Positions 51,614 through 61,693 of a DNA stretch of 64,000 nucleotides are shown piece after piece. A program made the position numbers and the translations under genes. Every line of letters begins with the position of its first letter. The stretch's first letter is position 1. The stretch is from Pseudomonas bananamidigenes (GTDB lineage: Bacteria; Pseudomonadota; Gammaproteobacteria; Pseudomonadales; Pseudomonadaceae). The notes beneath the pieces were generated by a model, which made no database searches, had not been told where the DNA came from, and worked only from the letters and a program-made list of their open reading frames with translations. The stretch covers positions 44,769-108,768 of the forward strand of contig NZ_LRUN01000006.1 of the NCBI RefSeq assembly GCF_001679645.1, in the 5' to 3' direction.

Positions 51614-53706
51614 AGGATATACGCGAGCACCCGGCGCTCTCCTTGCTGCCGTTGCTATTGGGGGCGCTGGTGTTTTTCCTGGCGATCGGGCCGCAAGCGC
51701 TGAATCCGCAAAACATTGCCTGGCTCGAGCAGGGAGATCCGGCGACGCATTATCTGGGCTGGGAATTCTTCCGACATGCGCCCTGGACTTTTCCGCTCGG
51801 GCTCAATCCGTCCTATGGCCTGGAACTGAGCAGTTCGATCATCTTTTCCGATTCCAACCCCTTGTTGGCGTTGTTGTTCAAGCTTTTCAGTGCGTGGCTG
51901 CCGGACACCTTCCAGTACTTTGGCCTGTGGCTGCTGGCGTGTTGTGTCCTGCAAGCCTGGTTTGGCTGGAAACTGCTCGGGCTGATCAGTGGCAATCCCG
52001 TGATTCGCCTGTTGGGAACGGGCCTGCTGGTGTTCTCGCCCGTCATGCTTCTGCGCATGGGCGCGCATCTTTCTCTGGCGGGGCATTTCCTGATTCTGGC
52101 CGCGCTGTATCTGGCGCTGGTGCCGGGTCTGCGTCGACGCCATTGGGTCTGGGGTTCGTTGCTGGCGGTGACGTCATGGGTGCATGCCTACCTGCTGGCC
52201 ATGGTGGCCCTGATCTGGCTGGCGGATCTGCTGGGCAAGGCATTCAGTCGACAATTGACCCCGCGTCAAGGGCTGATCGAAGGTGGATTGCTGTTTGCGC
52301 TGGTGAGTGTGTGCTGCTGGCAGGCCGGCTATTTCTGCATTGCCGATGGTGCGGCCTCGGCCGGTTTCGGCTTGTACCGGATGAATGTGCTGTCGCCGGT
52401 CGATCCGGCGGGCTGGTCCCGGGTCCTGCCCGATTTGCCAAAACGCGAAGATGACTTTGAAGGCTTCAATTACATGGGGCTGGGCGTGCTTCTGCTGGTG
52501 CCTGTGGCGCTGATTGCCTGGGTGGGCAATCGCCAATCCTTGAAGGGTATGGTGCGCGCCCGTCCATGGCTGTTGCTGGCCTTGTTCGGGCTATGGGTTT
52601 TCGCGCTGTCGAATCAGATCGGGATCGGTGCATTGACCGTGGGCTACCCGCTGCCGGAGATGATCCTCAAGTTGGCCAATGTCTTCCGGGCCTCGGGGCG
52701 GATGTTCTGGCCGGTGCTGTATGCCCTTGTTCTGGGCGTGCTTTATCTCGTGGTGCGTGGTTACCGGCCACGTGTTGTCATTTTTTTGCTCGCCATGGCA
52801 CTGGTGGTCCAGGTCGTCGATACCCGCAATGGCTGGCTTGGGTTGAGACAGGGGAAAATGCTTGCGCCATCGGCGGCCTGGGGCAGCCCGATGCACGATT
52901 CTTTCTGGGCAAGCGCAGCCGGGCATTACGCGAATGTACGCAGTCTGATGCCGCAGAATCAGGACGATCGATGGCAGGTGATTGCCGGGTTTGCCGTTGC
53001 TCACGGCATGAAGACCGATGCCGTCTATCTGGCACGCGTGAGTGCTTCGGCACTGGCGCTTGCACAGCAGAAAGCGCGACGCATGCTCGACTCGGGCCAA
53101 TACGACGCAGATTCGTTGTACATCCTCAGCGACGACGTCCTGGCGGACGCAGCCAAAAGCGTCAACAGTGAAACCGATCTGTTGACCCGTGTGGATGGCC
53201 TCATTGTGCTCGCTCCCGGGTGGAAACGTTGCGCACAGTGTCTGTCCATCAAGGATGAGGGGCAGCGGATATCCATGATTCCCCTCTCGTTGCCTGGGCA
53301 AACGCTGACATTCAACTATCGGAATCGACAACTGGCCGACGGCTGGTCGACACCGGAAAGCTGGGGCACATGGACGGACGGGCAACAGGCGAAAATCGAA
53401 ATGCGCCTGGTGCCGCAGGCGCGTTCAATCGTGCTCGACGCACTGGCCTTCGTCCAGCCACAGCATCCTGCTCAGCGAGTGATCGTGAACCTCAATGGCG
53501 AACAGGTATTGAGCACGAGTCTGACACAGCTCCTTAGCAATCGCCTGGAGGTCCCGATCAGTTCCGCGCTCAGTCAGAGCCTTGCGACAGACGACCGGCT
53601 CACTATCGAACTGCAATTGCCGGATGCCATCAGTCCCCGGCAGTTGGGTATCAATGATGATTCGCGGGTCATGGGCCTGGGGCTGAAGTCTCTGACGGTG
53701 CAATGA
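51610..53706 (+). CDS. DUF6311 membrane glycosyltransferase-like protein
   Basis: This 698-residue protein has about 11-12 membrane segments in the first 450 residues, then a soluble C-terminal part (about 460-698). The N-terminal region (NPQNIAWLEQGDPATHYLGW) fits DUF6311, with a GT-C-like fold. The C-terminal domain, with GWSTPESWGTWTDGQQAKIE and INDDSRVMGLGL, resembles a jelly-roll carbohydrate-associated domain. It likely moves the flipped sugar onto an outer surface glycan. It is the last gene, coupled by ATGA. Confidence 0.8.
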   Translation: MKDIREHPALSLLPLLLGALVFFLAIGPQALNPQNIAWLEQGDPATHYLGWEFFRHAPWTFPLGLNPSYGLELSSSIIFSDSNPLLALLFKLFSAWLPDTFQYFGLWLLACCVLQAWFGWKLLGLISGNPVIRLLGTGLLVFSPVMLLRMGAHLSLAGHFLILAALYLALVPGLRRRHWVWGSLLAVTSWVHAYLLAMVALIWLADLLGKAFSRQLTPRQGLIEGGLLFALVSVCCWQAGYFCIADGAASAGFGLYRMNVLSPVDPAGWSRVLPDLPKREDDFEGFNYMGLGVLLLVPVALIAWVGNRQSLKGMVRARPWLLLALFGLWVFALSNQIGIGALTVGYPLPEMILKLANVFRASGRMFWPVLYALVLGVLYLVVRGYRPRVVIFLLAMALVVQVVDTRNGWLGLRQGKMLAPSAAWGSPMHDSFWASAAGHYANVRSLMPQNQDDRWQVIAGFAVAHGMKTDAVYLARVSASALALAQQKARRMLDSGQYDADSLYILSDDVLADAAKSVNSETDLLTRVDGLIVLAPGWKRCAQCLSIKDEGQRISMIPLSLPGQTLTFNYRNRQLADGWSTPESWGTWTDGQQAKIEMRLVPQARSIVLDALAFVQPQHPAQRVIVNLNGEQVLSTSLTQLLSNRLEVPISSALSQSLATDDRLTIELQLPDAISPRQLGINDDSRVMGLGLKSLTVQ

Positions 53707-53778
53707 CGCACCGTTTTGATGGACGCTGCCCCTGCAGCCTTTCTACACTGCCCGCAATCCGGGGACAGGGGGCAATTG

Positions 53779-54705
53779 ATGAACCGCAATGAACTTCGCA
53801 AGGCCGACATCAACCTGATGGTGGTGTTCGAAACCTTGATGCTCGAACGCAACGTGACACGGGCGGCGGAAAAGCTCTTTCTCGGCCAGCCGACCATCAG
53901 CTCGGCGCTCAATCGCTTGCGCACCATGCTCAACGATCCATTGTTCATTCGCGTCGGTCATCGCATGGAGCCGACAGCCCGCGCCGAAGACATCTATCGC
54001 CATCTCAAACCCGCGCTGGACTCGCTGTCCGTGGCGCTGAGCCTGACCCGTGATTTCGATCCCGCCGTCAGCACCATGACCTTTCGCATCGGCCTGTCGG
54101 ACGATGTCGAATTCGGTCTGCTGCCGCCGCTGTTGCGCGCCTTGCGCCAGGAAGCACCAAACGTGGTGTTTGTGGTGCAGCATGTCGATTACTGGCGGAT
54201 TCCCGATCTGCTGGCGGCGGGTGACATCACCGTTGGTATCAGCCAGACCCGGGGCCTGCCGGCCAATGCCAAGCGCAAGCTGTTGCGACATATCCAGCCG
54301 AGCATCCTGCGTGCCGACAAATCCGACACCCCGTTGACCCTCGATGAATATTGCGCACGTCCGCACGTACTGGTTTCCCACACGGCCAATGTCAGTGGCT
54401 ATGCCGATGAGTGGCTGGCGGATCTCGGTCGCACCCGTCAGGTGGTGTTGTCGGTGCCGCAATACAGCGCCTTGCCGGCGCTGCTCGCGGGCACTGATCT
54501 GATCGCCAGCCTGCCGGACTACACGGCCGAAGCCATGGCCGCATCGGGGCTGCTGTTCAAGGAAGCATTCCCGTTCAAGACGCCGACGCTCGATCTGTCG
54601 ATGGTCTGGCTCAGCCATGTCGACAGCGACCCGGCCGAGCGCTGGCTGCGCTCACGGCTGGAACAGTTCATGAGCGAGCGGCCGGTGATGCCATCGTTGG
54701 CGTGA
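53779..54705 (+). CDS. LysR-family transcriptional regulator
   Basis: This 308-residue protein has the LysR helix-turn-helix (MVVFETLMLERNVTRAAEKL, then QPTISSALNRLRTMLNDPLF) and a two-lobed effector domain. It starts at ATG 53779. The CHMI-like gene lies 57 bp downstream, so the two may share a transcript. No effector recognised. Confidence 0.9.
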   Translation: MNRNELRKADINLMVVFETLMLERNVTRAAEKLFLGQPTISSALNRLRTMLNDPLFIRVGHRMEPTARAEDIYRHLKPALDSLSVALSLTRDFDPAVSTMTFRIGLSDDVEFGLLPPLLRALRQEAPNVVFVVQHVDYWRIPDLLAAGDITVGISQTRGLPANAKRKLLRHIQPSILRADKSDTPLTLDEYCARPHVLVSHTANVSGYADEWLADLGRTRQVVLSVPQYSALPALLAGTDLIASLPDYTAEAMAASGLLFKEAFPFKTPTLDLSMVWLSHVDSDPAERWLRSRLEQFMSERPVMPSLA

Positions 54706-54762
54706 GTCAGCCGTTGCTGTGGTATATGTACGGCCTTTCTGCCGACCGATTGGAGTCTTTCG

Positions 54763-55128
54763 ATGCCACACCTGCACATGGAATACACCGCCAACCTGCC
54801 GCAACTGAACGCCGATGTGGCGTTGATCCGGCTCAATAACACGTTGGTGGCGTCCGGTCAGTTCGCGGCGGAGTTCGATATCAAGAGCCGTGCGGTGAAG
54901 GTCGAGACCTTCAAGGTCGGTACCGGCATGGGCGAACGCGCCTTCGTGCATGTGAAGCTGGCGTTGCTCAGTGGCCGCTCGCCGGAAATCAAGAAACAAC
55001 TTTCGCAGAGCTTGCTGGCGGTGCTGCAGGAGTTGTGCGAATGGCCGGCCGGGGTCGAAGTCCAGCTGTGTGTGGAGTTGCTGGATATCGACCGCGATTC
55101 CTACAGCAAAACCGCCATCGGCATGTAG
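54763..55128 (+). CDS. 5-carboxymethyl-2-hydroxymuconate Delta-isomerase family protein
   Basis: This 121-residue cytoplasmic protein begins MPHLHMEYTANL. The proline after Met is the tautomerase catalytic residue, as in HpaF. The Delta-isomerase converts a ring-cleavage product of homoprotocatechuate. The rest of the hpa pathway is absent here, so its role may be different. It sits between two LysR genes. Confidence 0.82.
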   Translation: MPHLHMEYTANLPQLNADVALIRLNNTLVASGQFAAEFDIKSRAVKVETFKVGTGMGERAFVHVKLALLSGRSPEIKKQLSQSLLAVLQELCEWPAGVEVQLCVELLDIDRDSYSKTAIGM

Positions 55129-55131
55129 GAC

Positions 55132-56067
55132 TCAGGCCGCTTCCAGCTCTGCGCAGGTCTTGATGACCTGCTCGCGCAGCCACAGATTGGCGCTGTCCTG
55201 ATCTACGCTGTGGCTCCACTGCATGTCCAGAGTGAAACCCGGCAGGCCGTTGGGCGCCTCGCAGTGATTGAACACCGCATCGTTGGTCAGCAAGCGCTGG
55301 ATGCGCCGGGGCAGGGTCAGGATGAAATCCGTTCCGGTAATCATCTTCAAGGCGGCGCTGTAGCTGTTGGAGCGGGCGACGATCTGGCGCTTCTGTGCCT
55401 GCCGTGCCAGCCAGCCATCGACCATGTTGGTGGTCGAGGTCCAGGGCGTGGGGAACACATGCCGCCGCTCGGTGAACGCTTGCAGGCTGAGACGTGGCTC
55501 CAGCGGTGTCGCACGTTTATCGAAAACGCAGACCAGATCATCTTCCAGCAACATCCGGGATTTCAGGTCGGCATGGCTGCGATGGAAGTGCGGACCGAAA
55601 CAGATCACCAGGTCGAGGCTGCCGTCGCGCAACTCCTGTGCCGGGACATCGGTTTCGAACTTGTGCATGTTGACCATCACCGGCAGATCGTCGAAGTCGA
55701 AACGCTTCAACATGCGCGGCAGGATCAGTTGTTCGAAGTATTCCGGTGCACAGATGTTGAAGGTCACCGGCTGTGCCATCGGGTCGAACGCCGGGGCGCC
55801 GGCGTGGCACAGGTTGATGCTTTCGAGGATTTTCTGCACGTGGCCATACATGCTGCTGGCCTTGTAGGTCGGGCGCATGCCCGTGCGGGTGTTGACGAAC
55901 AGTTCGTCTTCAAAACTGGTGCGCAGTTTCTTCAGGCAGTAACTGACGGTGGACTGACTGACAAACAGCGCCTCCGACACATCGGTGACGCTGCTTTGCT
56001 CATACACGGCGACAAACACCATGAGATCCTGCATGTCGAGCTTTCTAAGCAAGTTACTGTTCAGCAT
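55132..56067 (-). CDS. LysR-family transcriptional regulator
   Basis: This 311-residue regulator has a helix-turn-helix with MVFVAVYEQSSVTDVSEALF, then LKKLRTSFEDELFVNT, and a type 2 periplasmic-binding effector domain. It is convergent with the CHMI-like gene, 3 bp apart, and divides it from the CynX-type transporter. Target unknown. Confidence 0.9.
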   Translation of the reverse strand: MLNSNLLRKLDMQDLMVFVAVYEQSSVTDVSEALFVSQSTVSYCLKKLRTSFEDELFVNTRTGMRPTYKASSMYGHVQKILESINLCHAGAPAFDPMAQPVTFNICAPEYFEQLILPRMLKRFDFDDLPVMVNMHKFETDVPAQELRDGSLDLVICFGPHFHRSHADLKSRMLLEDDLVCVFDKRATPLEPRLSLQAFTERRHVFPTPWTSTTNMVDGWLARQAQKRQIVARSNSYSAALKMITGTDFILTLPRRIQRLLTNDAVFNHCEAPNGLPGFTLDMQWSHSVDQDSANLWLREQVIKTCAELEAA

Positions 56068-56280
56068 CCGTTCCGTCTCGCTGTGCTCCTTGCGCCGAAT
56101 CCGCGCAAACGTGTGCGCATGATCGTAACGGAACGATGGTGCCAGGAGAAAGCCCTGTAGGATTTTTCACGGACAGTTGTGGGACAGAAAGTTTTAGTAA
56201 TACGACGTGTCAAATCCTTTGTACAAAAGATGGCCAGAAGCCTTTAGCCAGACAGGGGAAGACCCGTGCACAACGCCCGA

Positions 56281-57465
56281 TCAGTGAAAGTGCCGGGCGT
56301 AATGTCGAGGGTCGAAACGCAGCACCATCAGCAGCATGACCGCCATCACCGCAGTCAGCGACCACCAGGCCCATTCGAAGCTGCCCAGCCGATCGCGGAT
56401 CACCCCGGCCAATAGCGGTGAGAGGCCGGCGATCAGATAACCGACACCTTGTACGAAAGCCGTCAGACCACCTGCGTGTTGCGGGTTGTCGAGGTGGTCG
56501 AGGGAGACGATCAGGCTCATCGGAAACAACCCGCCAATCCCCAGCCCCAGCAGGCATGGCCACAGCAGGCTCAGGTATTGCGGGCTGAGGATCAGCCCAC
56601 AGAACCCGGCAATGATCAGCCCCAGCAGGGCGCCCAGGACCAGGCGCCGGTCACGGCTTCGGTTGGCAATCGCCGGAACCACCAGACCTGAAATCACTTC
56701 CATGGCCGTCAGAAAACCCAACAGCAGACCGGCATTCTGTTCACTCCAGCCTTTTTCCACGTAATACGGCGCGAGCCAGGCCAGCACACAGGTGTAGGAC
56801 GCCGTACCGAGACCGAAAAAGAGGGCGAGCAGCCAGGCGCGGGGATGATTGATGAAGGATTTTTTCTTCACTGCCGTGATCGTGCCGGGCGGTGCGTCAT
56901 CGCGTTGTGACCACCAGAACACCAACGCCAGCAGCGCCAATACCGCCCAGATCGCCAGCCCGGCGCGCCAGCTGCCGGTGTCGAGCATCACCCGTGGCGC
57001 GAGCGAGGCGGCCAGTGCAGCACCGCCCATGATCGACGTGACATAGAGCCCCATGCAGAGTGCCACGTTGCCGGGAAACCGCGACTTGATCAGCGCCGGC
57101 ATCAAGGCCTGGATCAGCGCGATGCCGAACCCGGCCAGGACGGCACTGACGATCAGTTGCGGTGCCGAATCGAGAAACAGCCGGGACAGGGTCGCCACAC
57201 CGATGATCAGCAACGACAGCACCACTGTGCGTTGTTCGCCGAGGCGCTGGCTGATGCCGACGCCGAAGAACATCGCCAGTCCCATTGCCATCACCGGCAG
57301 CATGGTCAGCAACGATGCCACGCTGAAGCTCAGCGCAATATCGCCGCGAATCGCCGACAGCAAAGGCCCGATGGCGGCCATCGACGGGCGCAGGTTGAGG
57401 GCGACCAGAATGATGCCGAGCATCAGCCAGACAACGGGGCGGGAAGTGACGCGTGTGTTTTCCAT
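56281..57465 (-). CDS. CynX/NimT-family MFS transporter
   Basis: This 394-residue protein has about 12 membrane segments. GLAMFFGVGISQRLGEQRTV near residue 62 is the MFS loop 2-3. It resembles the CynX/NimT group of cyanate, nitroimidazole or other small-compound exporters. It lies alone on the minus strand, with 213 bp of gene-free sequence before the LysR gene. Confidence 0.85.
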   Translation of the reverse strand: MENTRVTSRPVVWLMLGIILVALNLRPSMAAIGPLLSAIRGDIALSFSVASLLTMLPVMAMGLAMFFGVGISQRLGEQRTVVLSLLIIGVATLSRLFLDSAPQLIVSAVLAGFGIALIQALMPALIKSRFPGNVALCMGLYVTSIMGGAALAASLAPRVMLDTGSWRAGLAIWAVLALLALVFWWSQRDDAPPGTITAVKKKSFINHPRAWLLALFFGLGTASYTCVLAWLAPYYVEKGWSEQNAGLLLGFLTAMEVISGLVVPAIANRSRDRRLVLGALLGLIIAGFCGLILSPQYLSLLWPCLLGLGIGGLFPMSLIVSLDHLDNPQHAGGLTAFVQGVGYLIAGLSPLLAGVIRDRLGSFEWAWWSLTAVMAVMLLMVLRFDPRHYARHFH

Positions 57466-57760
57466 GTTCAGACCTTTGAGCGAACGGCCAGCGATTAAGC
57501 GAGCGCAGTGCCGCCGGCGGCAAATCAGAAAATCCCGGGTGGTATTTAAAAAGTCGATAGCCAGTCGATTGGCGGGTTTGACAGGTTCATTGGCGGTTCA
57601 GACAGAAGGCAGTCCTGGCCAGGAACCGAGTCTGCGGAATCTTTCTGTAAGACTATTCTTGTTCTCAGGCGGGAGATTTCATCAAAGCACAGACCTTGCG
57701 GAGGCGCGGAAAGCACCGATGGCGATATATACTGCGCGCCATTCTTGAAGGGAGAGCCGT
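57466..57760. other. spacer between the MFS transporter and rnd
   Basis: These 295 bp contain no gene that I can support. The region should carry the divergent promoters of the two genes. No operator was identified. Confidence 0.45.
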
Positions 57761-58894
57761 GTGGCCATCGATATTCACTGGATTCGCGACAACGATAGCC
57801 TCGCGCGGTTTTGCGCCGAGTGGCAGCAGTTGCCTTTCGTTGCCCTCGACACCGAATTCATGCGGGTCGACACCTTCTACCCGATTGCCGGCCTGTTGCA
57901 GGTCGGCGACGGCAAACGCGCCTATCTCATCGACCCGCTGACCATTGACGCCTGGCAACCGCTGGCGGCGTTGCTGGAAAACCCGGCGGTGCTCAAGGTG
58001 CTGCATGCCTGCAGCGAAGACCTCGAAGTCCTGTTGCGCCTGACCGGCAGCCTGCCGGCGCCGCTGTTCGACACGCAACTGGCGGCTGCCTACCTGAACC
58101 TCGGGTTCTCGATGGGCTATTCGCGTCTGGTGCAGGAAGTGCTCGGCATTGAACTGCCGAAGGGTGAAACCCGTTCCGACTGGCTGCAGCGTCCGTTGTC
58201 CGACACGCAGATCAGCTATGCCGCCGAAGACGCCGTGCATCTGGCGGAGGTTTTCGTACAACTGCGTCCGAAACTGTCCGACGACAAATTTGCCTGGGTG
58301 CTGGAGGACGGCGCCGAACTGGTCGCCAACCTGCGCCGCGAGACCGATCCCTACGAGGTGTATCGCGAGGCGAAGCTGGCGTGGAAACTGTCCCGCGCTC
58401 AACTGGCCGTGTTGCGCGAACTCTGCGCCTGGCGTGAGCGCGAGGCCCGTGCCCGCGACCTGCCGCGCAATCGTATTGTCCGTGAGCATTCGCTGTGGCC
58501 GCTGGCCCGCACGCAACCGGACAGTCTCAGCGCGCTGGGCAAGATCGAAGACATGCATCCGCGTACCGTGCGTCAGGACGGCGAATTTCTGCTTGATCTG
58601 ATCAAGCGCTCTGGCAGTGTGGGGCCTGACCAGTGGCCGCCGGCCGTGCCGGAACCGCTGCCGATCGAAGCCGCCGCACTGATCAAACGGTTGCGGGCCC
58701 TCGGTCAGGCCGAAGCCGAACGCCTGGGGATCGCGCCGGAACTGATGCTGCGCAAGAAAACCCTCGAAGCGCTGGTCAAAAGCGGCTTCCCCGAGGGGCC
58801 TTATCAATTGCCTGATTCGCTGCGTGGCTGGCGCCGCGAATTGATGGGCCAGAAGCTGCTCGACAGCCTGGCCACCGCCGGAGAACAGCCTTGA
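57761..58894 (+). CDS. rnd: ribonuclease D
   Basis: This 377-residue 3'-5' exoribonuclease trims tRNA precursors. The DEDD exonuclease residues begin with D30 and E32 ([16 protein letters not shown]). [14 protein letters not shown] gives the final acidic pair. A C-terminal HRDC domain follows from about residue 215. The start is GTG 57761 after GGGAGAG. It overlaps ycgL by 4 bp. Confidence 0.94.
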   Translation: MAIDIHWIRDNDSLARFCAEWQQLPFVALDTEFMRVDTFYPIAGLLQVGDGKRAYLIDPLTIDAWQPLAALLENPAVLKVLHACSEDLEVLLRLTGSLPAPLFDTQLAAAYLNLGFSMGYSRLVQEVLGIELPKGETRSDWLQRPLSDTQISYAAEDAVHLAEVFVQLRPKLSDDKFAWVLEDGAELVANLRRETDPYEVYREAKLAWKLSRAQLAVLRELCAWREREARARDLPRNRIVREHSLWPLARTQPDSLSALGKIEDMHPRTVRQDGEFLLDLIKRSGSVGPDQWPPAVPEPLPIEAAALIKRLRALGQAEAERLGIAPELMLRKKTLEALVKSGFPEGPYQLPDSLRGWRRELMGQKLLDSLATAGEQP

Positions 58895-59184
58895 AACGTA
58901 TTTGCTCCATTTATCAAAGTTCGAAAAAGAGCGGCATGTACCTCTACGTGCTCAAGAGTGATGCCCTGGAGCGCGTGCCGGAAGGTCTGATGGCGGCTTT
59001 CGGCAAGGCGAAGCATTCTTTCGATCTGGTGCTGACCCCCGAGCGCAAGCTGGCCAGCGAAGACATCGCCGTGGTGCTGGAAAACCTCGACAGGCAGGGC
59101 TACCACCTGCAGATGCCGCCGGCCGAAGAAGAGTACATCGAGCACTTGCCGGAAGAGTTGCTGCGACGCAACGACCCGGTCTGA
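58891..59184 (+). CDS. ycgL: YcgL domain-containing protein
   Basis: This 97-residue protein begins at TTG 58891, inside the rnd stop region. It has the YcgL motifs [17 protein letters not shown] and [11 protein letters not shown]. In gammaproteobacteria it is always next to rnd and may help it. No separate function is known. Confidence 0.92.
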   Translation: MKRICSIYQSSKKSGMYLYVLKSDALERVPEGLMAAFGKAKHSFDLVLTPERKLASEDIAVVLENLDRQGYHLQMPPAEEEYIEHLPEELLRRNDPV

Positions 59185-59189
59185 CCTGC

Positions 59190-59209
59190 GAGGCCCTGTC
59201 CTGGGCCTC
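59190..59209 (+). terminator. weak terminator-like hairpin after ycgL
   Basis: A 7-bp stem (GAGGCCC / GGGCCTC) with a 6-nt loop is followed by TTGTAAT. The T-run is weak, so it may only attenuate readthrough into the dehydrogenase gene. Confidence 0.35.
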
Positions 59210-59289
59210 TTGTAATCCCTGAAACTGTTTTTACCGAGATGACTGCCCCAGACGGGCGGTCGTTTGCACGGCTTGCGAAAGGTTTGAAG

Positions 59290-60222
59290 ATGCGCGTTCT
59301 GATTGCTGAACACGACCACGCGGTATACGCCCGGCTGCTGCGTCAGGCAGCTCCCGAGCTTGAAGTGCTGACCAGCGGCGACTCCGCCGAGCTGGCCCGT
59401 CAGGCCGTTGATTGCCCCGTATGGCTGGGGCAGCCCGATCTGCTGGCGACCCTGTTGCGTCAGGGCCATCAGCCACGATGGCTGCAATCGACCTGGGCCG
59501 GCATCACGCCGCTGCTGGCCGACGGCTTGCGTCGGGATTACCGCCTGACCCGGGCGGTCGGTATTTTCGGTCAGGTGATGGCCGAGTACGTGCTGACTTA
59601 CATGCTCGGTCACGAGCGTGAAGTGCTGGCCCGGCTGGTGAGTCAGGTCGAGCGCAAATGGGACAACCGCACCGGCCAGAGTCTGGTGGGGCGCAAGGTG
59701 CTGATCGTCGGCACCGGTGACATCGGCCAGAGCGTGGCGCAGTTCCTGCTGCCATTTGGCGTCGTGCTGTATGGCATCGCCAGCAGCGCCCGGGAGCAGG
59801 CGCCGTTTGTCGAAGTCGGTTCGATGGCTGACCTGCCACGGCTGGTGGGTGAAGTGGATTACGTGGTCAATCTGCTGCCCAACACCGAGCACACCCATGA
59901 CATCTACAACGCAGCGCTGTTCAGGCAATTCAAGCCGACCGGGTTGTTCATCAACGCCGGACGCGGTGTGGCGGTGGTCGATGCGGATCTGGTGGAAGCG
60001 CTGAAGGAAGGCCATCTGGCCGGTGCGGTGATCGACGTTTGCCGTCAGGAGCCACTGCCACAGCGTCATCCGTTCTGGACCGCATGGGGCTTGCTGTTGA
60101 CCGGACACAGCTCGGCACCGACATCGCCGCCGATGATGGTGCAGTTGTTTCTGGATAACCTGCGGGCGTACCAAGCGGGCGAGGCGTTGCGCGGGGAAGT
60201 CGATTTCGCGCGCGGTTACTGA
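59290..60222 (+). CDS. D-2-hydroxyacid dehydrogenase
   Basis: This 310-residue NAD(P)-dependent enzyme starts at ATG 59290 (MRVLIAEHDHAVYARLLR). It has the Rossmann motif VGTGDIGQSVAQFLLPFG near residues 139-156. The active-site arginine and the final catalytic HSSAPTSP segment are present. It reduces a 2-keto acid such as glyoxylate or hydroxypyruvate. A REP pair follows. Confidence 0.87.
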   Translation: MRVLIAEHDHAVYARLLRQAAPELEVLTSGDSAELARQAVDCPVWLGQPDLLATLLRQGHQPRWLQSTWAGITPLLADGLRRDYRLTRAVGIFGQVMAEYVLTYMLGHEREVLARLVSQVERKWDNRTGQSLVGRKVLIVGTGDIGQSVAQFLLPFGVVLYGIASSAREQAPFVEVGSMADLPRLVGEVDYVVNLLPNTEHTHDIYNAALFRQFKPTGLFINAGRGVAVVDADLVEALKEGHLAGAVIDVCRQEPLPQRHPFWTAWGLLLTGHSSAPTSPPMMVQLFLDNLRAYQAGEALRGEVDFARGY

Positions 60223-60240
60223 GTCCGCCGCTATACAAAT

Positions 60241-60330
60241 GTGGGAGCGAGCTTGCTCGCGAAAGCGGTGTAACAGTCACGATCATTATTGACTGACACA
60301 ACGCCTTCGCGGGCAAGCCCGCTCCCACAG
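60241..60330. repeat. inverted REP pair (REPIN)
   Basis: GTGGGAGCGAGCTTGCTCGC at 60241 and an inverted CTTCGCGGGCAAGCCCGCTC (then CCACAG) ending near 60330 form two REP palindromes separated by about 40 bp. It lies between the dehydrogenase gene and the convergent nitroreductase gene. Confidence 0.88.
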
Positions 60331-60348
60331 TTCGTTTTGCAGTGTGGC

Positions 60349-60942
60349 TCAGAGGGTGAAGTCGCCTTCGGCCGCCAGCTCGCTCAAAGGACGACGCGGG
60401 CTCGGCACTTCCCGTGCCTGCAGGTAGTCCGCCAGGGTTGCCTTGTCACCCAGCTTGCCGACGGCGACCGCCGCGTGCAGCGCATAACCTTGCGGAATGT
60501 TCAGCTCCTTGCGGGTCAGCTCCTGATCGAAGCCGGCCATGCCGTGGGTGTGCCAGCCGCTCAGGCTCGCTTGCAGTGCCAGGTGGCCCCATGCAGAACC
60601 GGTGTCGAAGGTGTGCCACAGTGCGGGTGTTTCCTCGGTCGCACCCGGTGCGGTGAAGGTGGTTTTGGAAATCACGATCACCAGCGCCGAAGCATGTTGC
60701 GCCCAGGCACGGTTGAATTCATTGAGCAGGCCCAGGTAACGCTCCCAGTTGGGCGTGTCGCGACGGGCGTAGAGAAAACGCCACGGCTGCGAGTTGTACG
60801 CCGACGGTGCCCAGCGCGCAGCTTCGAAGAAGCTCAGCAGGGTTTCTTCCGGAATCGCTTCGCCGGTGAAGGCCCGGGGCGACCAGCGATCGGTAAACTG
60901 CGGGTGAATGGCGTAATCGGCAACGCGAGGGTTGGCACTCAT
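60349..60942 (-). CDS. nitroreductase family protein
   Basis: This 197-residue FMN enzyme has the nitroreductase fold: RWSPRAFTGEAIPEETLLSF, then ARWAPSAYNSQPWRF. The start ATG 60942 has AAGGAA upstream and gives MSANPRVADYAIH. It may reduce nitroaromatics, quinones or malonic semialdehyde. The natural substrate cannot be told. Confidence 0.87.
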   Translation of the reverse strand: MSANPRVADYAIHPQFTDRWSPRAFTGEAIPEETLLSFFEAARWAPSAYNSQPWRFLYARRDTPNWERYLGLLNEFNRAWAQHASALVIVISKTTFTAPGATEETPALWHTFDTGSAWGHLALQASLSGWHTHGMAGFDQELTRKELNIPQGYALHAAVAVGKLGDKATLADYLQAREVPSPRRPLSELAAEGDFTL

Positions 60943-61223
60943 CGAGAGATTCCTTGCTACGTTTGAGAACAGGTTGGAAGCGAAACCCGGCGGGATCAGT
61001 TGGGCTGAACGATGGGGGGCGAGTCTCGAGCCGTGCAGTTCACCGGAGTGCAACGCGGTCGAGCGTCAATGGCCTCCGGCCCGGCTTCTTGAGACTGGCA
61101 AAGCTACTTGGCCGCGCAAAAACTGACAAGCCCTGCACAACCGGCAGTCGCCGACGCTTGGCCCACAGGGCCCTGGGCACTAGACTGGCGGCCTTTTCAC
61201 CACCTGATGTTGATGCTTGAGCC

Positions 61224-61673
61224 ATGGCCGCCAAAGTCGAACCGTTCTGGAAACGCAAAACCCTCGATCAACTGGATCACGAGGAATGGGAATCGCTGTG
61301 CGACGGCTGTGGACTGTGCTGCCTGCAGAAGCTCGAGGATGAAGAAGACAACAGCGTCTATTACACACGCATCGCCTGCAAACTGCTGGACCTGAAAACC
61401 TGCCAGTGCAGCGATTATCCGAACCGTATCAAGTTTGTTCCGGACTGCATCCAGCTCACCCCGGGCCAGGCCGAAGCATTCAAGTGGCTGCCGCCGACCT
61501 GCGGTTATCGGCTGGTCAGCGAAGGCAAGGATCTGCCGTTGTGGCACCACCTGGTCTGCGGTGATCGCGACGCGGTGCACCACGAACGGATTTCCCAGTC
61601 CGGACGCATGCTCGCCGAAGGCAGCGTGCCGGAAGAGGACTGGGAAGATCACCTGATTTTCCGCGCAGGTTAA
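61224..61673 (+). CDS. ycgN: YcgN-family cysteine-cluster protein
   Basis: This 149-residue cytoplasmic protein has the cysteine cluster [17 protein letters not shown] near 31-47 and further cysteines in [18 protein letters not shown]. These match YcgN (UPF0260), which may bind a metal or Fe-S cluster. It is full-length. The gene that follows is on the same strand, with stop and next start 20 bp apart. Confidence 0.9.
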   Translation: MAAKVEPFWKRKTLDQLDHEEWESLCDGCGLCCLQKLEDEEDNSVYYTRIACKLLDLKTCQCSDYPNRIKFVPDCIQLTPGQAEAFKWLPPTCGYRLVSEGKDLPLWHHLVCGDRDAVHHERISQSGRMLAEGSVPEEDWEDHLIFRAG

Positions 61674-61693
61674 TGACTGACCAAGGAGCAGGT

